Below are positions 11,775-23,108 of a DNA stretch of 64,000 nucleotides, piece after piece. A program made the position numbers and the translations under genes. Within the stretch, counting starts at the first letter, position 1. Each line of letters opens with the position of its first letter. The DNA lies in assembly GCA_947034895.1 (NCBI GenBank), contig OX344762.1:82764981-82828980 (forward strand), read 5' to 3'. Source of the DNA: Rhytidiadelphus loreus (Eukaryota; Streptophyta; Bryopsida; Hypnales; Hylocomiaceae). The notes beneath the pieces are model-generated. The model searched no databases. It worked only from the letters and a program-made list of their open reading frames with translations, and was not told the origin of the DNA.

Positions 11775-12984
11775 TGTGAAGTTTGAAGTTGGGAGTGAAT
11801 TCATCGCTAAAATGGCATTGACTAATCTAAGATTTGTTTATTTATTGAAGAGCAAAGATTTATCCCAAAATTTTTTTGCAATTTAGTGATTTCATCCCAT
11901 TAGAAAGGAAGAATCTAATATCATTCCAAAGGGTTCCGCTTCAAATGGAGCAACGTATCTCTCTGAATATATTCCTTGTTTACGTAGATATCATTCTTTG
12001 CTGCTTTTTCAAATGATCTGATTAATATGCAAGTGATACTGTTTGGATTATAAAAAATATCTAATTTTCCCATTATTACAACTATGACATGGCAATGCAA
12101 GTGTAAAATTCAACAACTTATATTTTCTTAAATAGAAAATAATGTGAATAATGTGACATATATTCAAGAAAACAAAAATTATTATTAAATGAAGTTTCAG
12201 AAATAGTGAAAGTTTGTTGATTTTGTAAAATCACTTATCATTTGAATAGGCCAAATAATAGTGTGTTTATAGTGTGTTTAACTGTTCAACTCCAAATCCA
12301 ACATTCATGGGGAATTTTGTTAAAATGGTAGTCATGAGACAACTTTGGCACTTTTATAGTTTAGATTGTGCAATTATATGAAATCTATACTTCTTTTAGA
12401 TGGTTTAGATCACATGGTTTGAAAATGGTGTACGGAATATCACCATTTTAACAGAATTCCCTATATTTTGAGTTCTCCCAACTTATTTCAACTTCATTTT
12501 TTTTCTAATAAGCTCAAATCAACATAACAAACTCAATTTGGATTTGGGTCTATTTGGATGTTTGGGAGTTGTCATGACCATGGCATTCTAAATGCGTTTG
12601 AAAATATAGACTTTCGTTACAATGTGAAAATATTGAGTATGTTCCATGTGAAATCAACATGATTAAAATCCTTACTTTTACATGTTAAACTCTCTTGTAG
12701 ACTTGTTTGGATTCCCTAAAACTAGTTTGGAGATTCTGTAGATTGTTCCTACTATTTTTTGTGAATTCCTATGCATTAGATGATTTTTCAAGATGCAATT
12801 GTTCCATATTGATTGTCAAGGGCACCATGAGGTTGGACACATATAAGACTTGTAGGTTGTTACTCTTAGTGGCAACAAATTTAATAAAAAGAAATTTAAC
12901 ATTTCTAGAGTTTGTATATTTTGGAAACCTAAGAAGTTTTATAACCATTAGAGAAATTCTAGGGTCTCTAGAGGGTTGCCTCGT
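11775..12984. other. AT-rich intergenic DNA
   Basis: No gene is supported. A 134-codon frame from 12707 begins at TTG, lacks any domain I know and overlaps low-complexity DNA. Confidence 0.5.
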
Positions 12985-13025
12985 GGTGACAGACCAAGCT
13001 ATTTTGAAAAGCTTGGTCTGTCACC
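12985..13025. repeat. Short near-perfect hairpin
   Basis: GGTGACAGACCAAGCT is followed after about 8 bases by its reverse complement, a 16-bp stem. No T-run follows and no gene ends nearby, so it is not read as a terminator. It lies just left of a repeat related to the element at 44684-45011. Confidence 0.6.
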
Positions 13026-13109
13026 CCGAAAAGTGCCGCACCTTTGGTATCAACCAAGGTGAATATCTCAAAATTTGCCAGTTTTTGCAATTTTTTATTT
13101 ATTTTATTT

Positions 13110-13566
13110 AAAAAAAAATTTCGGCCTAGAAAAAAAATTATTTTTTAATTTTTTTAGTCAATTTTTTATTCATTAATTTTGATTTCTGTGTTGCTGCCAC
13201 TGCAGATTCAGGCAAGCGGAAATAGGGGAAAACGATTTTTTTGCAAAAAAACCCCAAATTTCAGGGTCCCATTACACGTGTTTTGGTTAATGGAGAGGGT
13301 TGCAAGTTCCCAACTCGAAACCCATCTGAAACCCGTTGAAATCCGTCGTTCCCCACCTGCGCTGACCTGGCTGAGAGACTGCTAGGTCAGTTTTTTCGAG
13401 AAAAAAAATTAAAAAAGATAAAACTTTGTTTCTCATTTTAAAGACTTAATTAATTAATTTTTTTTTTCCCAAAAAAAAAAGTCTGACACCGGAGTTTGAG
13501 AAGACTAGGGAGAATGGAGCTGGGAACCAGCCCGAAATGGCCCTCCAACCCCCCTAATCTCATCTA
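13110..13566. repeat. Diverged copy of the CATTAGATG element
   Basis: From about 13300 the sequence aligns by eye with 44715-45011: a ccca/cccg-rich part, a gctgacctggctgagagactg block, an A/T-rich run, then ggagctgggaac and a C-rich run ending CATCTAATAC. The right end keeps the ATTAGATG terminus. The left end is not recognisable. Confidence 0.45.
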
Positions 13567-14029
13567 ATACTTATGGGCTGCGGAGGAGCCTTCTTAAGAC
13601 CCTAGATTTTTTTCTAATGATATGAGATTGTAAAATGTTCAAAACAAATGAGATCTACATATTTCTAAAATTTTGAACTCTTGAAACTAGAAAAGGGTCT
13701 GGATCAAAAATTATGAAATATACAAATCAATGAAATTGGAAATTCAAAATTTACATATTATATATAGTTAATTAGTTATACATATTATATTAGTATAGTT
13801 AGATTTCAGAGGTATAAATCTACATTCTATAATATTGAATTTCATAACCTGATTTGATTTGGAGGTGGGGACATCTTTAAATAAGACTAAAAAATGCACA
13901 AATTTTATTAAGGGGGAATTTGGCCACATAGATTGCAAGATTATAATGTTTTAGTGTTTAAAAAGGATGCTAGAATTTTTCTAGCAACACATATGGAGGT
14001 GAAATTCAATCTCTAAACCTACTCAAATG

Positions 14030-14745
14030 AAAAACTTGAAACTATAAAGTTATTCAAAACCAACATACAACACATTGGTGAAAGAAAATATCATTCAATT
14101 GTCTCATTGTAAAATTGGCAAAATGGCTTTTGAAATGTAAGAAAATAGCAAGAAAAGTTGCAAAAAACGCATATAAGGTTAAACCTCCTTCTACCTTAAT
14201 GCTTCTCAACCACTCATAATTTCTTGAATTTATATAAATTTTTAGACACACAAACTAGACTAGTATGCACAACTTTATCAATTTTTTATATATTGGAATT
14301 GGACACTATATGAAGAAGAAGAAGAAACAAGCCACCAAAGTTCATTGTAATCCAAAAATGTCGTGATTTTGAACCCTGGATTGCTCCCAAACATTCAAGA
14401 CAACTTGGATTGACATAAAAATCTTAGCACAATAACTAGATTGCAAGGTGAACATAATCCAACAAATTTTTATTTGATTGAAAATGAACATTGGATGAAG
14501 GAGGTACAAGCCTCCCAAGTTGTAGCCACCAAATGCAGTTTGGTGAACTCAAATTGAACCTTTGAACTTCAATTGGCTTAAAAAAAATCAGTACATCTTG
14601 GATTGATCTAAATTCTTTTCTACACAAACTAGAAAAGAAAGTGCAAATTTCTCAACAAGTATCATTGGATGCAAATGTTACAACACTTTGAATTGGACTT
14701 GAAACTATGTGATTGAGGACACTTTTGGTCCCTTGGGGCGTTAAG
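14030..14745 (-). repeat. Satellite-like array, inverted copy
   Basis: Read on the minus strand this aligns by eye with 49955-50560: ggtcc..aaaagtgtcct, ttcaagtccaattcaaagtg, ttgagttcaccaaactgcat, and a block recognisable by CAA-C/T-CTAAG or CAACCCAAG. The block recurs with a period near 180 bp. No coding frame is conserved. Confidence 0.6.
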
Positions 14746-14996
14746 GCGTTAAAGCTTCTTGTTCCATACCATAGTAAACTATTGAAAGTACAAATCGAGT
14801 TTTGCTCAAGTTAGGCGAGGTGATAAGCTCATCCCGTGTGTGGGTCCTTCAGGGTTACTCAAAACGCCGGTCGGTCGTCCCTGGCGGAAATGGACGTCTG
14901 GGGCATGCCAACACCTCCAGTGCATGGAGTTCAATACAATATCGATATCGTCCTTCACTAATATCACTATCCGCACAAACTGAGAGCGAAGTCCTT

Positions 14997-15072
14997 CATG
15001 TTAATCCGCGTACTACGTGCCTCAGCTTTCGCTCTCACTCGACTCTCCCATGCATGTTAATCCACGTACTAG
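14997..15072. repeat. Direct repeat in the B3 5' region
   Basis: CATGTTAATCC(G/A)CGTACTA occurs at about 14997 and again at about 15053. It lies in the presumed promoter or 5' leader of the B3 gene. It could be a regulatory duplication or chance. Confidence 0.35.
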
Positions 15073-15491
15073 CTACTATACCTAGCCTCAGGTGGAGTTG
15101 CTTGGACGTAGAAGTATGCGAAGGATCGGTCACGGACTGTGCTGTTGTAATTCCGGAGAGCTAGTGCAAACAGATCGATCGAGAGCAGAGTGCTTGCTAA
15201 AGCCCATGCATGTTGCATCACAGACTTCACTAGCTCATTCTGTTTCGGCGCGTGAGTTTCAGGGGCAGGAGTTTTAATCCTTGAATCTCTTTAATTTCAT
15301 ATTTGTGCTTACTGGCTTGTCATGCATCATGGGGAGGAAAAAAATGGGCAAAAACAACTGTAGGAATGAAGTGTGTTGAATTTTAGGAGTGCAATACTAA
15401 CGTCGGGGTTTCATATGTCGATTGCAGGTAGAGTCAAGCTTGAAAGCTGCAGTTTTTGTTAATCACCCAGTCACCGATCGACTTCTCCATC

Positions 15492-16959
15492 ATGAAGCGA
15501 GCAACGGAGCCATTTCTGAGGCCTCTAAGGCGACAGGAGGTACGCAACATGGAAACTGTTCTGGCAAAGGTGGAGCGCTCGGGACGCAACTACTTCGCGA
15601 AGACACTCTCAAGGACAGCAGTCCAGAAACGCGGGACCACATCAACAACTATGCTGGTACGTTCATGGAAAATGCCTGCCTGCTGCACTTTTCCTGTCAA
15701 TTGAAACCTTATTTCCATTGATAATTAATTCGGTGGTTCTAATGAAGTTCTTGTGGCTCGTTTTCTGTTTCTTGTAGTCACTGCCAACACAGTTTGTGCG
15801 CGAGAACGCTGAAAAGATTGAAGAATGGGTCATCCTTCGGACTCATCCATCGTGTGGAGAATCCGGAAGGCCATGGACTGTGCGACTCAGCGTTAGTGAA
15901 ACAGGAAAAGTACTACTTTGTGATGGTTTTTATGCTTTTGTATCTGACAATCGACTCAGAGAGGGCGATTCGTTGATCTTTGTTCTCCAGGAGGATGCAA
16001 GGTCAGAGTTTGAAGTTTACACGTTTCGTGGGTCCGAGGAGGGATCCGAGGAGGGTGCAGAAGAGGGTGATAGTGCCTGTAGTGGCGAAGAAAACAACAG
16101 CCATTCTAGTTTCCCCTCCCCCTTGCACCATCAGAATGAGCGCAAGAACGCATACACAAGAGATCATAGGAAGGGCAAGGCCACACCATCACAATTTGCC
16201 AGCGACTTCGACTATGACCGCTCGCTGAAGAAGGTGCACACCAGCGATACGAGGGAGGGGCGGGCCACACGGTCATCACAGTTTGCCAGCCACTTCGACT
16301 ATGACCGCGTGCTGAAGAAGGTGCACACCAGCGATAAGAGCAAGGGGAGGGTCAGACCCTCACAGTTTGCCCATCACTGGCAAAATCAATACGGGTTTCC
16401 TAGCTTCCGCAAACAATTAACGGCCTGCAACATTGGACGATCTGACCGTGATCCTAGGACTAATTCTGGACAATTTGTAAGTTCTGTTACTATAAAATTC
16501 AAATTCGCTTTTCCAAGATGCAAATTGCCGTACTATGAGACTCTGGAAAATCCTACGATGGAAAGGTAGTGATGTCTTTATCATTGAAGTTTGCTTCTTT
16601 TTTTTTTTCATTTTGGCTACGTACAATGCTTCCTTTCAATTTTCCATCTATTTCAAACTTAATTTCCCTCATTGATTTGAATCTTTCTTCTCTTGAACTG
16701 AGACATGCAGGAATTTCCAGAGCGCTTTGTGAGGACCCATGGCAAGGAGATTCAGAATCCTGTCAAACTCCAAGGAATACACGAGCATTCTCTATCTCAC
16801 GTCATAACTTGTCGGCGGAGGCCGGGAACTAGAGTGAGGATAGACCTCCATGTTACTGGATGGAGCAGATTTGTGAAGGAGAATGGCTTAGAGAAAGGGC
16901 ATGTGCTAGAGTTTTCACTTATGGCTGACTCCTACTTTGTGGTTAGAAAAGTGTACTAG
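15492..16959 (+). CDS. Two-domain B3 DNA-binding protein (REM-like)
   Basis: The model has three exons, 15492-15656, 15778-16476 and 16711-16959, giving 370 residues. Junctions are ctg|GTACGT, TTGTAG|tca, ttt|GTAAGT and ATGCAG|gaa, all phase 0. The first B3 domain (about residues 28-140) shows FAKTL, LPTQFVREN, W88, GFYAFVSDNRL and REGD, typical of plant B3 folds that bind DNA in the nucleus. The second (about 289-370) shows FPERFVRTHG, GWSRFVKENGLEKG and a C-terminal strand, but its N-terminal half is atypical. The linker is acidic (EEGSEEGAEEGD) and then basic, with two full copies and a third partial copy of a QFAS-FDYDR-LKKVHTSD unit at about residues 193, 222 and 250. A TTGCAG acceptor at 15427 suggests an intron in the 5' leader. 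The two-domain layout points to a REM-type regulator rather than ARF or ABI3. The target is unknown. Confidence 0.8.
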
Positions 16960-18959
16960 GGGGACTGTGTTGAGCTGAACCCTGGTCAGTTGGACATCTC
17001 TGACTGGCTCTTGAAATACCGCAAGAAGACTTTTCTTTTGCTTGTTGGTTAATTTTGATGTAGATAGTTTGCACCATTCAAACAAATGGTTTCCATCCCC
17101 ATGTACACACATGCACAGTTTTGAGGAGGAATATGCTGGCGGATTAGGTTCAGCGTCATGATAGGAGTGTCTTATTAAATGTTCTAGCAAGTCTCTGATG
17201 TAACTAAGTCGTTTAAAATTCTGAACCTGGATCCTATATCCTGATATTTTCGGTCTACATTTTGTGTCCATTAAAAGCTTGAGCAAGTACTCAGCTCTGG
17301 ACCTTTTCTCGAGCAATGTCGAGTGTGTTACCAAGTCCTTTGACTTCTTTTGATACACCACAAAACGAATTTCGGGCAGGAGAAGAGGTTTTAAGGGTCT
17401 CTGAAATGGTGAGTCAACTTATTAAGGGACAATCTCTTTGGATAAAAAACTTGTGGGAGTTTACATAGCGTTCCGATTAGCAATCTTGGCGGAACTACAA
17501 GAAATTTATGTTATGGGGATGGCAGATGCTGCAGGTCAGTTAAGCTCTACAGTAAGGAATATTTCTGGGAATAATTGTGAATGTGGACGCTATCAGGCAC
17601 AGTGAATTTGTGGTTCAGGATTTGAGGTCATCATTATCGTGTATTTTCTGATTCAAGTAGAATGGAAGTTGAATCTCAAACTCGCTAATCTGATGTTTTG
17701 GGGTTAGATCATGAAAAGACCAAGGTGGAGAATTTTAATCAATTCGTAACATTGCTGTGAAAGCCAATGCGGCTGGAGGGGGCGCGAAGCCCCTTCACAT
17801 ACAAAACGGAGAACAAATTACAATAACGAGTCAGGGACAATGAAATGCCATACAGCAATTCGTAACATTGCTAGTTTGAGTATTTCCCAAATCCGATAGC
17901 TTTCTCAATATGACTAAAATCTTGTTTCCTGATTCGAGATCCATACTTCATAATACATTTGGTGCTAGAAAATTCTGAAAAATCTAGACATGCACTCAAC
18001 CACTAAGGTCAAAACAATTTTGAACTCGTTTTCATCAACACCCAAACTATTGGCGACGATTCTTGTAATTTCTCTCTAATTCTGCAAGTGTCTTGTTCGT
18101 TCAAAAGGTTAGTGCGACTTTTTTCAGCTTCTTTAAAATGCAAATTATGACAAGATGCATCGACTCTGAAGTTTACATTCATTTGATGTTCTGCTCCTGG
18201 CAGCCGGCGAGTACAGGGTAGTTGCATCTTGCGTTTTGTAAAATCTTTCAATGGATCCACTCCACATACAGTGAAAATTCAAGGTAGGGCTGACGCAGTA
18301 AGCCGCTGGACACAGCGTTGGATTCCTGTTACAAGTCTTAGCTTGAAACCACAAATTCTGCACTGATGCTTATGGATGGCCAGGAGTTGTTGCGTAATTT
18401 ATGGAAATGTCGCAATGTTGGTAAGGATCCCACCGCATGGTATCCTTCCGCGGTATTTGAAGTGCCAAATTAAGGGGCATTGTTTTCTCAGGTATACTTG
18501 AAGTCCCCAGCTGACCAATTCAATTCTTCACTGATATGCTTCCACAAGAGCAGAACTGATCGATAGAACTGATAATTGATAGAACTGGCGCACACTAAGA
18601 ATCTCTGCAACAATGCCTACTCGAATGGATGATAAGAACGATTCGTTATGGGCACCCAAGGTTCTCACTTTGAGACTAAACCCAGAAAGATGGCAAACAA
18701 TGATCAGTTGCATTCATAACAGAGTGCTTGAATGAGATGACTAATCCCATTACTGATCAAATCTGAAGAATTGCTTCAGGAAACACAGCCAGAAACAGAA
18801 TATAAACAACCAGGGGCAAAAATTCTCATGCTACACACGTACGACGGGTTCAAGACTCCCAACCTATGTGCACACCAGTCTTCAACCAACCACCCCATAC
18901 AATCCCAGCTACTAAACTAATCTCAATTAAATCGCAAATTACAGAACTAAGTACATTAA
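16960..18959. other. Intergenic, 3' flanks of two convergent genes
   Basis: This holds the 3' regions of the B3 gene (+) and the peroxidase gene (-). Cys-rich open frames on the minus strand at 18009-18363 have no ATG start at their ends and no domain I recognise; they could be 3' untranslated sequence or decayed coding DNA. Confidence 0.4.
17757..17855. mobile_element. 99-bp insertion with 17-bp target duplication
   Basis: CAATTCGTAACATTGCT is present exactly at 17740-17756 and again at 17856-17872, bracketing 99 bp that are more G+C-rich than the surroundings (ggctggagggggcgcg). A 17-bp duplication is in the range of non-LTR/SINE insertion, but no poly(A) tail is obvious. An unequal duplication is the alternative. 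Confidence 0.45.
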
Positions 18960-21396
18960 TCAAGTAGAAGAGCAAGCCGGCGTGGCGCTGGCCGGTTTGC
19001 AGAAATGCGTACTCAGGGGACCGAAATCACGATCACACTGCGACACCACCGCTGGGTCGATGCCGTTGCGCACCCAACAGTGCTTGCGGATCTGTCCCAT
19101 CGTGCCTGTGAGCACGCTGATACGCCCCATCTTCGCCATCGACTCCGCAAACGCAGTGAAGAACGCGCCCTGAGCTCACGAAGAAAAGCGGGATACATCA
19201 AATTTACACCACGTGAGTGTGCACATTTGTATATGGTTGAAAAAAAGCAAAAATAGGCCTAAAAAGATGTGAAGCTGTTCGGAAAATCTTCGAGTTCTAA
19301 ATTGCAATCATGCACACTTCTGAACATGGTAGACGTACAGCAGAAATATACCCAAAATTTGTTAAGCGGTTTGAAACATCTTGGAGTTCAAAATTGCAAT
19401 CACAAGAGAAACCCAAAATGTCCATCTATATAAGGTTTGAAGAATTTCACAGTCAATGACTAGAGAAGATACACTGGGATACACTAAGAAAGGAATTTGG
19501 ACACAAAAGGACTTTTGTCCAATGTTCATTCCGGATTTCTCCTGTGGGGGATAAAGCCTTGGAGCAGATTACGTTAGCTATGGCGACCCTTGAGTTAAGG
19601 ATTTCCATAGACACAACAGGACATTGCTCCAATTTCCATTTCTGGATTTTCTCCTGTGCACCCGTAAACCAAGAAACTACCACACATGTGTATGTGGATC
19701 CCAATTTTGGGGGTGAGAAACCAGAGATTTGAGTTGAAATTTGAACCTGATCTTGCGCGAAGAGCACGACGAGGTCGTGGGTTCTGGGGTCGGTGCGTAA
19801 AACGTCATCAGAAGTGAGGATGCCGCGACCGAGAAGCACGTTCCGGAAGTATTCGTTGTCGAAGGTGGTGGTAGTGGTGGCGTCCATCGTCATTTTCCGG
19901 TCAATCCCCGCGCTGTTCCCGGTCATGCAGTAGCTGTAGAGAGCCTCCCCGAAGGAGACGTCCAGGAATGGTTGGGTGGCGTCGGGGTCGAATCGGTCTG
20001 CGAATTGTGAGCAGCGCGCTTGGCCGATGGTGTGACCGCCGGAGAGCACCACGACGTCGGTGAGGTTCAGTCCCACGTTCTGGAAATTCGCGAGCAGACC
20101 GCCGACGAGGAGCGTGCTTCCTGGTAAGTTTGTCTTCGCGGTCGCTGCGAAGGAATCCAGGCCGTCTCGGCGGCCATAGCCTAAGTCGATGCGGGGACCG
20201 CCGGACTGCGATCACCGAAAAAATACAGAATGCACAAGCAAAAATCAACGGTGAGTTTCAGACCTTGGACGTTGATATGTCACTCTGGATAAGCATCTTG
20301 GACTCTGGATAAGCATCGAGTTTCGAATCACAGTATTTACCAGTTTTTGGAAGATCCCAAGTAGTGATTACCATGTTACAAGAGTTCTTAAATTTGTTGA
20401 ATTGACTGATATTCAGGAAATCGGCAGTTTTTCAGACAGGCCGTACGAAACTCCCACCAAAACCAGTCTGATGTCTTAAGAGCTTGTGCACTACTCGAAA
20501 AACTGCTATCGCTATTGATACCATATTGAACCAGAAGCAAATCAACTCACAGGACACCTCAGTTAGTGAAAAATTGTATTGTGGGGATGTAGCGATTGGA
20601 CAGAAACGTTAAGTCAACCGTGAATGTCAGAACTTTGGTACCAATTTAGAGAATTCGACTGTTGTGATTGGTATGAGAACTACCAAAGCTCATTCAAGAG
20701 CCTGCAAGATGAAGCCACCAACAATCCAACTCGGGAAAATTTCACTAATAGGTAGAAATTATTGTGATAAATTGTACACTGAAATTGAATCTGAAAATGA
20801 ATACAGAGCAAGTCTTATACCTGCTCAACCGCTTCGGCGGCGGCAGCGGCCAGAATATCGGCACAAGAGACCACCCCCGGGCATGCCGTTTCGAGCTCAT
20901 CCTTGATGGCGTCGATGACGGCGTACTTGTCCAGCGTGAAATTATCCGCATGGTCCTGTTCCGCGAGGTTTAAGATGGTGGACTTAAGCAACAGAGACGC
21001 ATCACAGCCATACACAAAGCAATCATGGAAGAAGAGACGGAGCAGCTTGGCTGATGCGAGGGAGTCTTCCTCGATGGCTTGGGAGACGTGTTTCTTCGCT
21101 ACTTGCTGAAACGTGGGGCACGTCTTGGTGTAGAAGTCATAGTTCAAGGGCGGTTCTCCGTAGACGTCGGGTCCCGTGGGCCGGGAAGATACAGGCGATG
21201 GTGATGGAACTGGTGCCCGAATTGGAGCTTGAACTGGAGTTTGAACTGGAGCTGCACTTGGAACTTCCGCTTGAAGCAGATTGCGCCGGTTGCTGCTGCT
21301 AAAAGGGCAGCCATCAGCAGATGCGTCTACTTCGAAAGACGTCGACAAGGCTAACAAGGCATACACTAAAACGATGACCAGCAACGTCGTCTTCAT
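18960..21396 (-). CDS. Secreted class III (plant haem) peroxidase with Pro-rich linker
   Basis: The exons are 21396-20821, 20205-19747 and 19169-18960, joined in phase 0 (gag cag|GTATAA; GATCGCAG|tccggc; gat cag|GTTCAA; CTCAG|ggcgcg), giving 414 residues. There is a hydrophobic signal peptide (about 1-26). A Pro/Ala-rich segment (about 44-76, repeated APV/PVQ/PSP) follows before the peroxidase domain. The distal site is R120 and H124 in [17 protein letters not shown]. The proximal haem ligand is H250 in [11 protein letters not shown]. The eight disulfide cysteines of the family are present (C93, C126, C131, C172, C178, C257, then SYC and KHC), with one extra near residue 30. The enzyme oxidises phenolics with H2O2 in the wall. 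It is about 60-80 residues longer than most family members because of the linker and a Ser/Thr/Cys-containing C-terminal tail. Confidence 0.88.
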
Positions 21397-22433
21397 TTCT
21401 AAGAGGTCGTGTCTTCGAGCTCTTCAGAATCAGAACCGAAATCAATCTGCAACAAAATCATCAACAACGAGGGAGCTCTGAGTTCCCAACAATCCTTGAG
21501 AATGTTTCTTGCAGACGCGAATTCACTGAGGTTGACGTTACTGAAGATTCAATCGGCGGGAGAGAATCTGAAAATTAAGAGCGAATATGTCAATAGTTTG
21601 AAGTCGACTGTGGATCTTGTGGTACCAATTCAGTGCAAGACAGAAACTAAACAATCGATGGTACCGATTGCACGAAGCCATTCAATTTACAATTGTGAGG
21701 CGCTGACTCCACTTCCATGGGTGGACTCCACGATCAAAGTCAGACAGATTGAAGGTCAAACAGTGTGCAAAAGATTATTCATCAGTACGTACAGACTACA
21801 GAGAACCTCAATGAGCTCTGCAGCTCGCATTTAATTTCGATTGGCGTGGTGCGCTTCGCTCTGGAGCTAGGTGGCGATGCGAGGAATGAGAATGCGAGTC
21901 TCAGTTTGACCAGCTGACAGAACAGAGGTCAATGTTAATACGACAACACCAAATGGCTTGCAACACCCTCAAAGCTCAAAAGCGCAAGAGGTGAAAGTGG
22001 CGTACTGTAAAGAGTGAATGATGGTGGTGGGGAAGACATCGAGTTCACAAAATATTAGGGTACCACTGATATGATTAGGAAGACTGAATTGTCGTGTGCG
22101 CAACGAGAGTGAACCTTTACATCTTACCATCCTCAAAATTCCCAGACAGGAAGATCACACTTTTGAGTAAACGTCGTCCATTCAAACAGACACATACAGC
22201 AAATGACCCCCTGACAATTTGTAGCATGGCACGTTTCTCTTCACTTGCAAGTCCTATGTGTCAGCTTGCCAGGATACTGCAACCTTCAGACATCAAATTT
22301 TTGTGAATCCCAATCACTAGCACTGTATCCTCTCGATAGTGATCTTCTCTTGTAGCGTAGCCAGTTCAATTTAATATGGTCCATTGAATCTCAGTGTGCA
22401 CATCCATTCGGTAGTTTAGTTTTGTAATTGGCT
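21397..22433. promoter_or_regulatory. Divergent intergenic region between peroxidase and phytocyanin
   Basis: The peroxidase (-) and phytocyanin (+) genes diverge from this 1.04-kb region, so it should hold both promoters and 5' leaders. I see no convincing TATA box for either gene. Open frames here lack family features. Confidence 0.4.
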
Positions 22434-23108
22434 ATGGCGTCATTACAGATGCAAGCAGGAAGCAATAGCAGACTGTTTCATGTTGCGGTGCTAGCACTTG
22501 CACTATCATCATTCATGGACTTGACTCACGCTGAGCAATGGCTCGTCGGTGGCGATGTGCAAAAGTGGAGCTTCCTTCACTCTAACGACGCACTCACGTA
22601 CTTCAACGACTGGGCCAACGACAACAAGACATTCAGAACGGGCGACACACTACGTAAGACACGCTCCTTCTAGCTCACCTTTGTTCCAATTTTTGACGAG
22701 ATCATGAATTTCTAGAAAGCTTGTGTCCTAAGCGATTGCGTTTTGTTCTGCACAGTTTTTGAGTACGACAACACCACCCACAGCGTGCTGCAATTGGCAT
22801 CAGAATCCGACTTCGCCTCGTGCAATTTGACTTCAATCTTCAAGGAGTGGTACAGCGGGAGGGACGTCGTCTTCATCGGTGAGGCGGGGACATTCTATTA
22901 CGTGTGCGGAGCTCCAATGCATTGCTCGCAAGGCATGAAAGTGGCCATCACGGCTCACGGAGCGCCTGTTGCGGCGCCAGTTGCTCCGCCTCTCTTCATT
23001 ATTCCACCACCTGCTGGTCCCGAAACAAATTTTGCAGCTGGAGCTCCCGTTGCAATTTTCTCTTGTGCTTCCTCGCTCTTCTTTGCTCTTGCCGTGTTCT
23101 GGTGGTAG
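22434..23108 (+). CDS. GPI-anchored phytocyanin (type 1 blue copper, uclacyanin-like ligands)
   Basis: Two exons, 22434-22653 and 22756-23108, encode 190 residues. The split codon C|TT gives Leu, and the junctions are ctac|GTAAGA and CACAG|tttt. The signal peptide (about 1-33) ends at THA. The plastocyanin-like domain runs about 34-140. All four type 1 copper ligands are visible: H82 (TTHSV), C124 (YYVCG), H129 (MHC) and M134 (GMK), with the C96/C130 disulfide. Met as axial ligand fits uclacyanin/plantacyanin-type proteins rather than stellacyanin. A Pro/Ala-rich stretch and a terminal hydrophobic segment (APVAIFSCASSLFFALAVFWW region) predict a GPI anchor. The likely role is extracellular electron transfer or wall signalling; the partner is unknown. 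Confidence 0.88.

Noticed and set aside
12985..13025. Rho-independent-like terminator
   Set aside because: Nuclear plant DNA, and no T-run or adjacent gene.
12707..13111. 134-codon frame
   Set aside because: Starts at TTG, has no recognisable family, and runs through a hairpin and low-complexity DNA.
18009..18363. Cys-rich minus-strand frames downstream of the peroxidase
   Set aside because: They use alternative start codons and overlap each other. Possible untranslated region or decayed exon, not supportable as genes.
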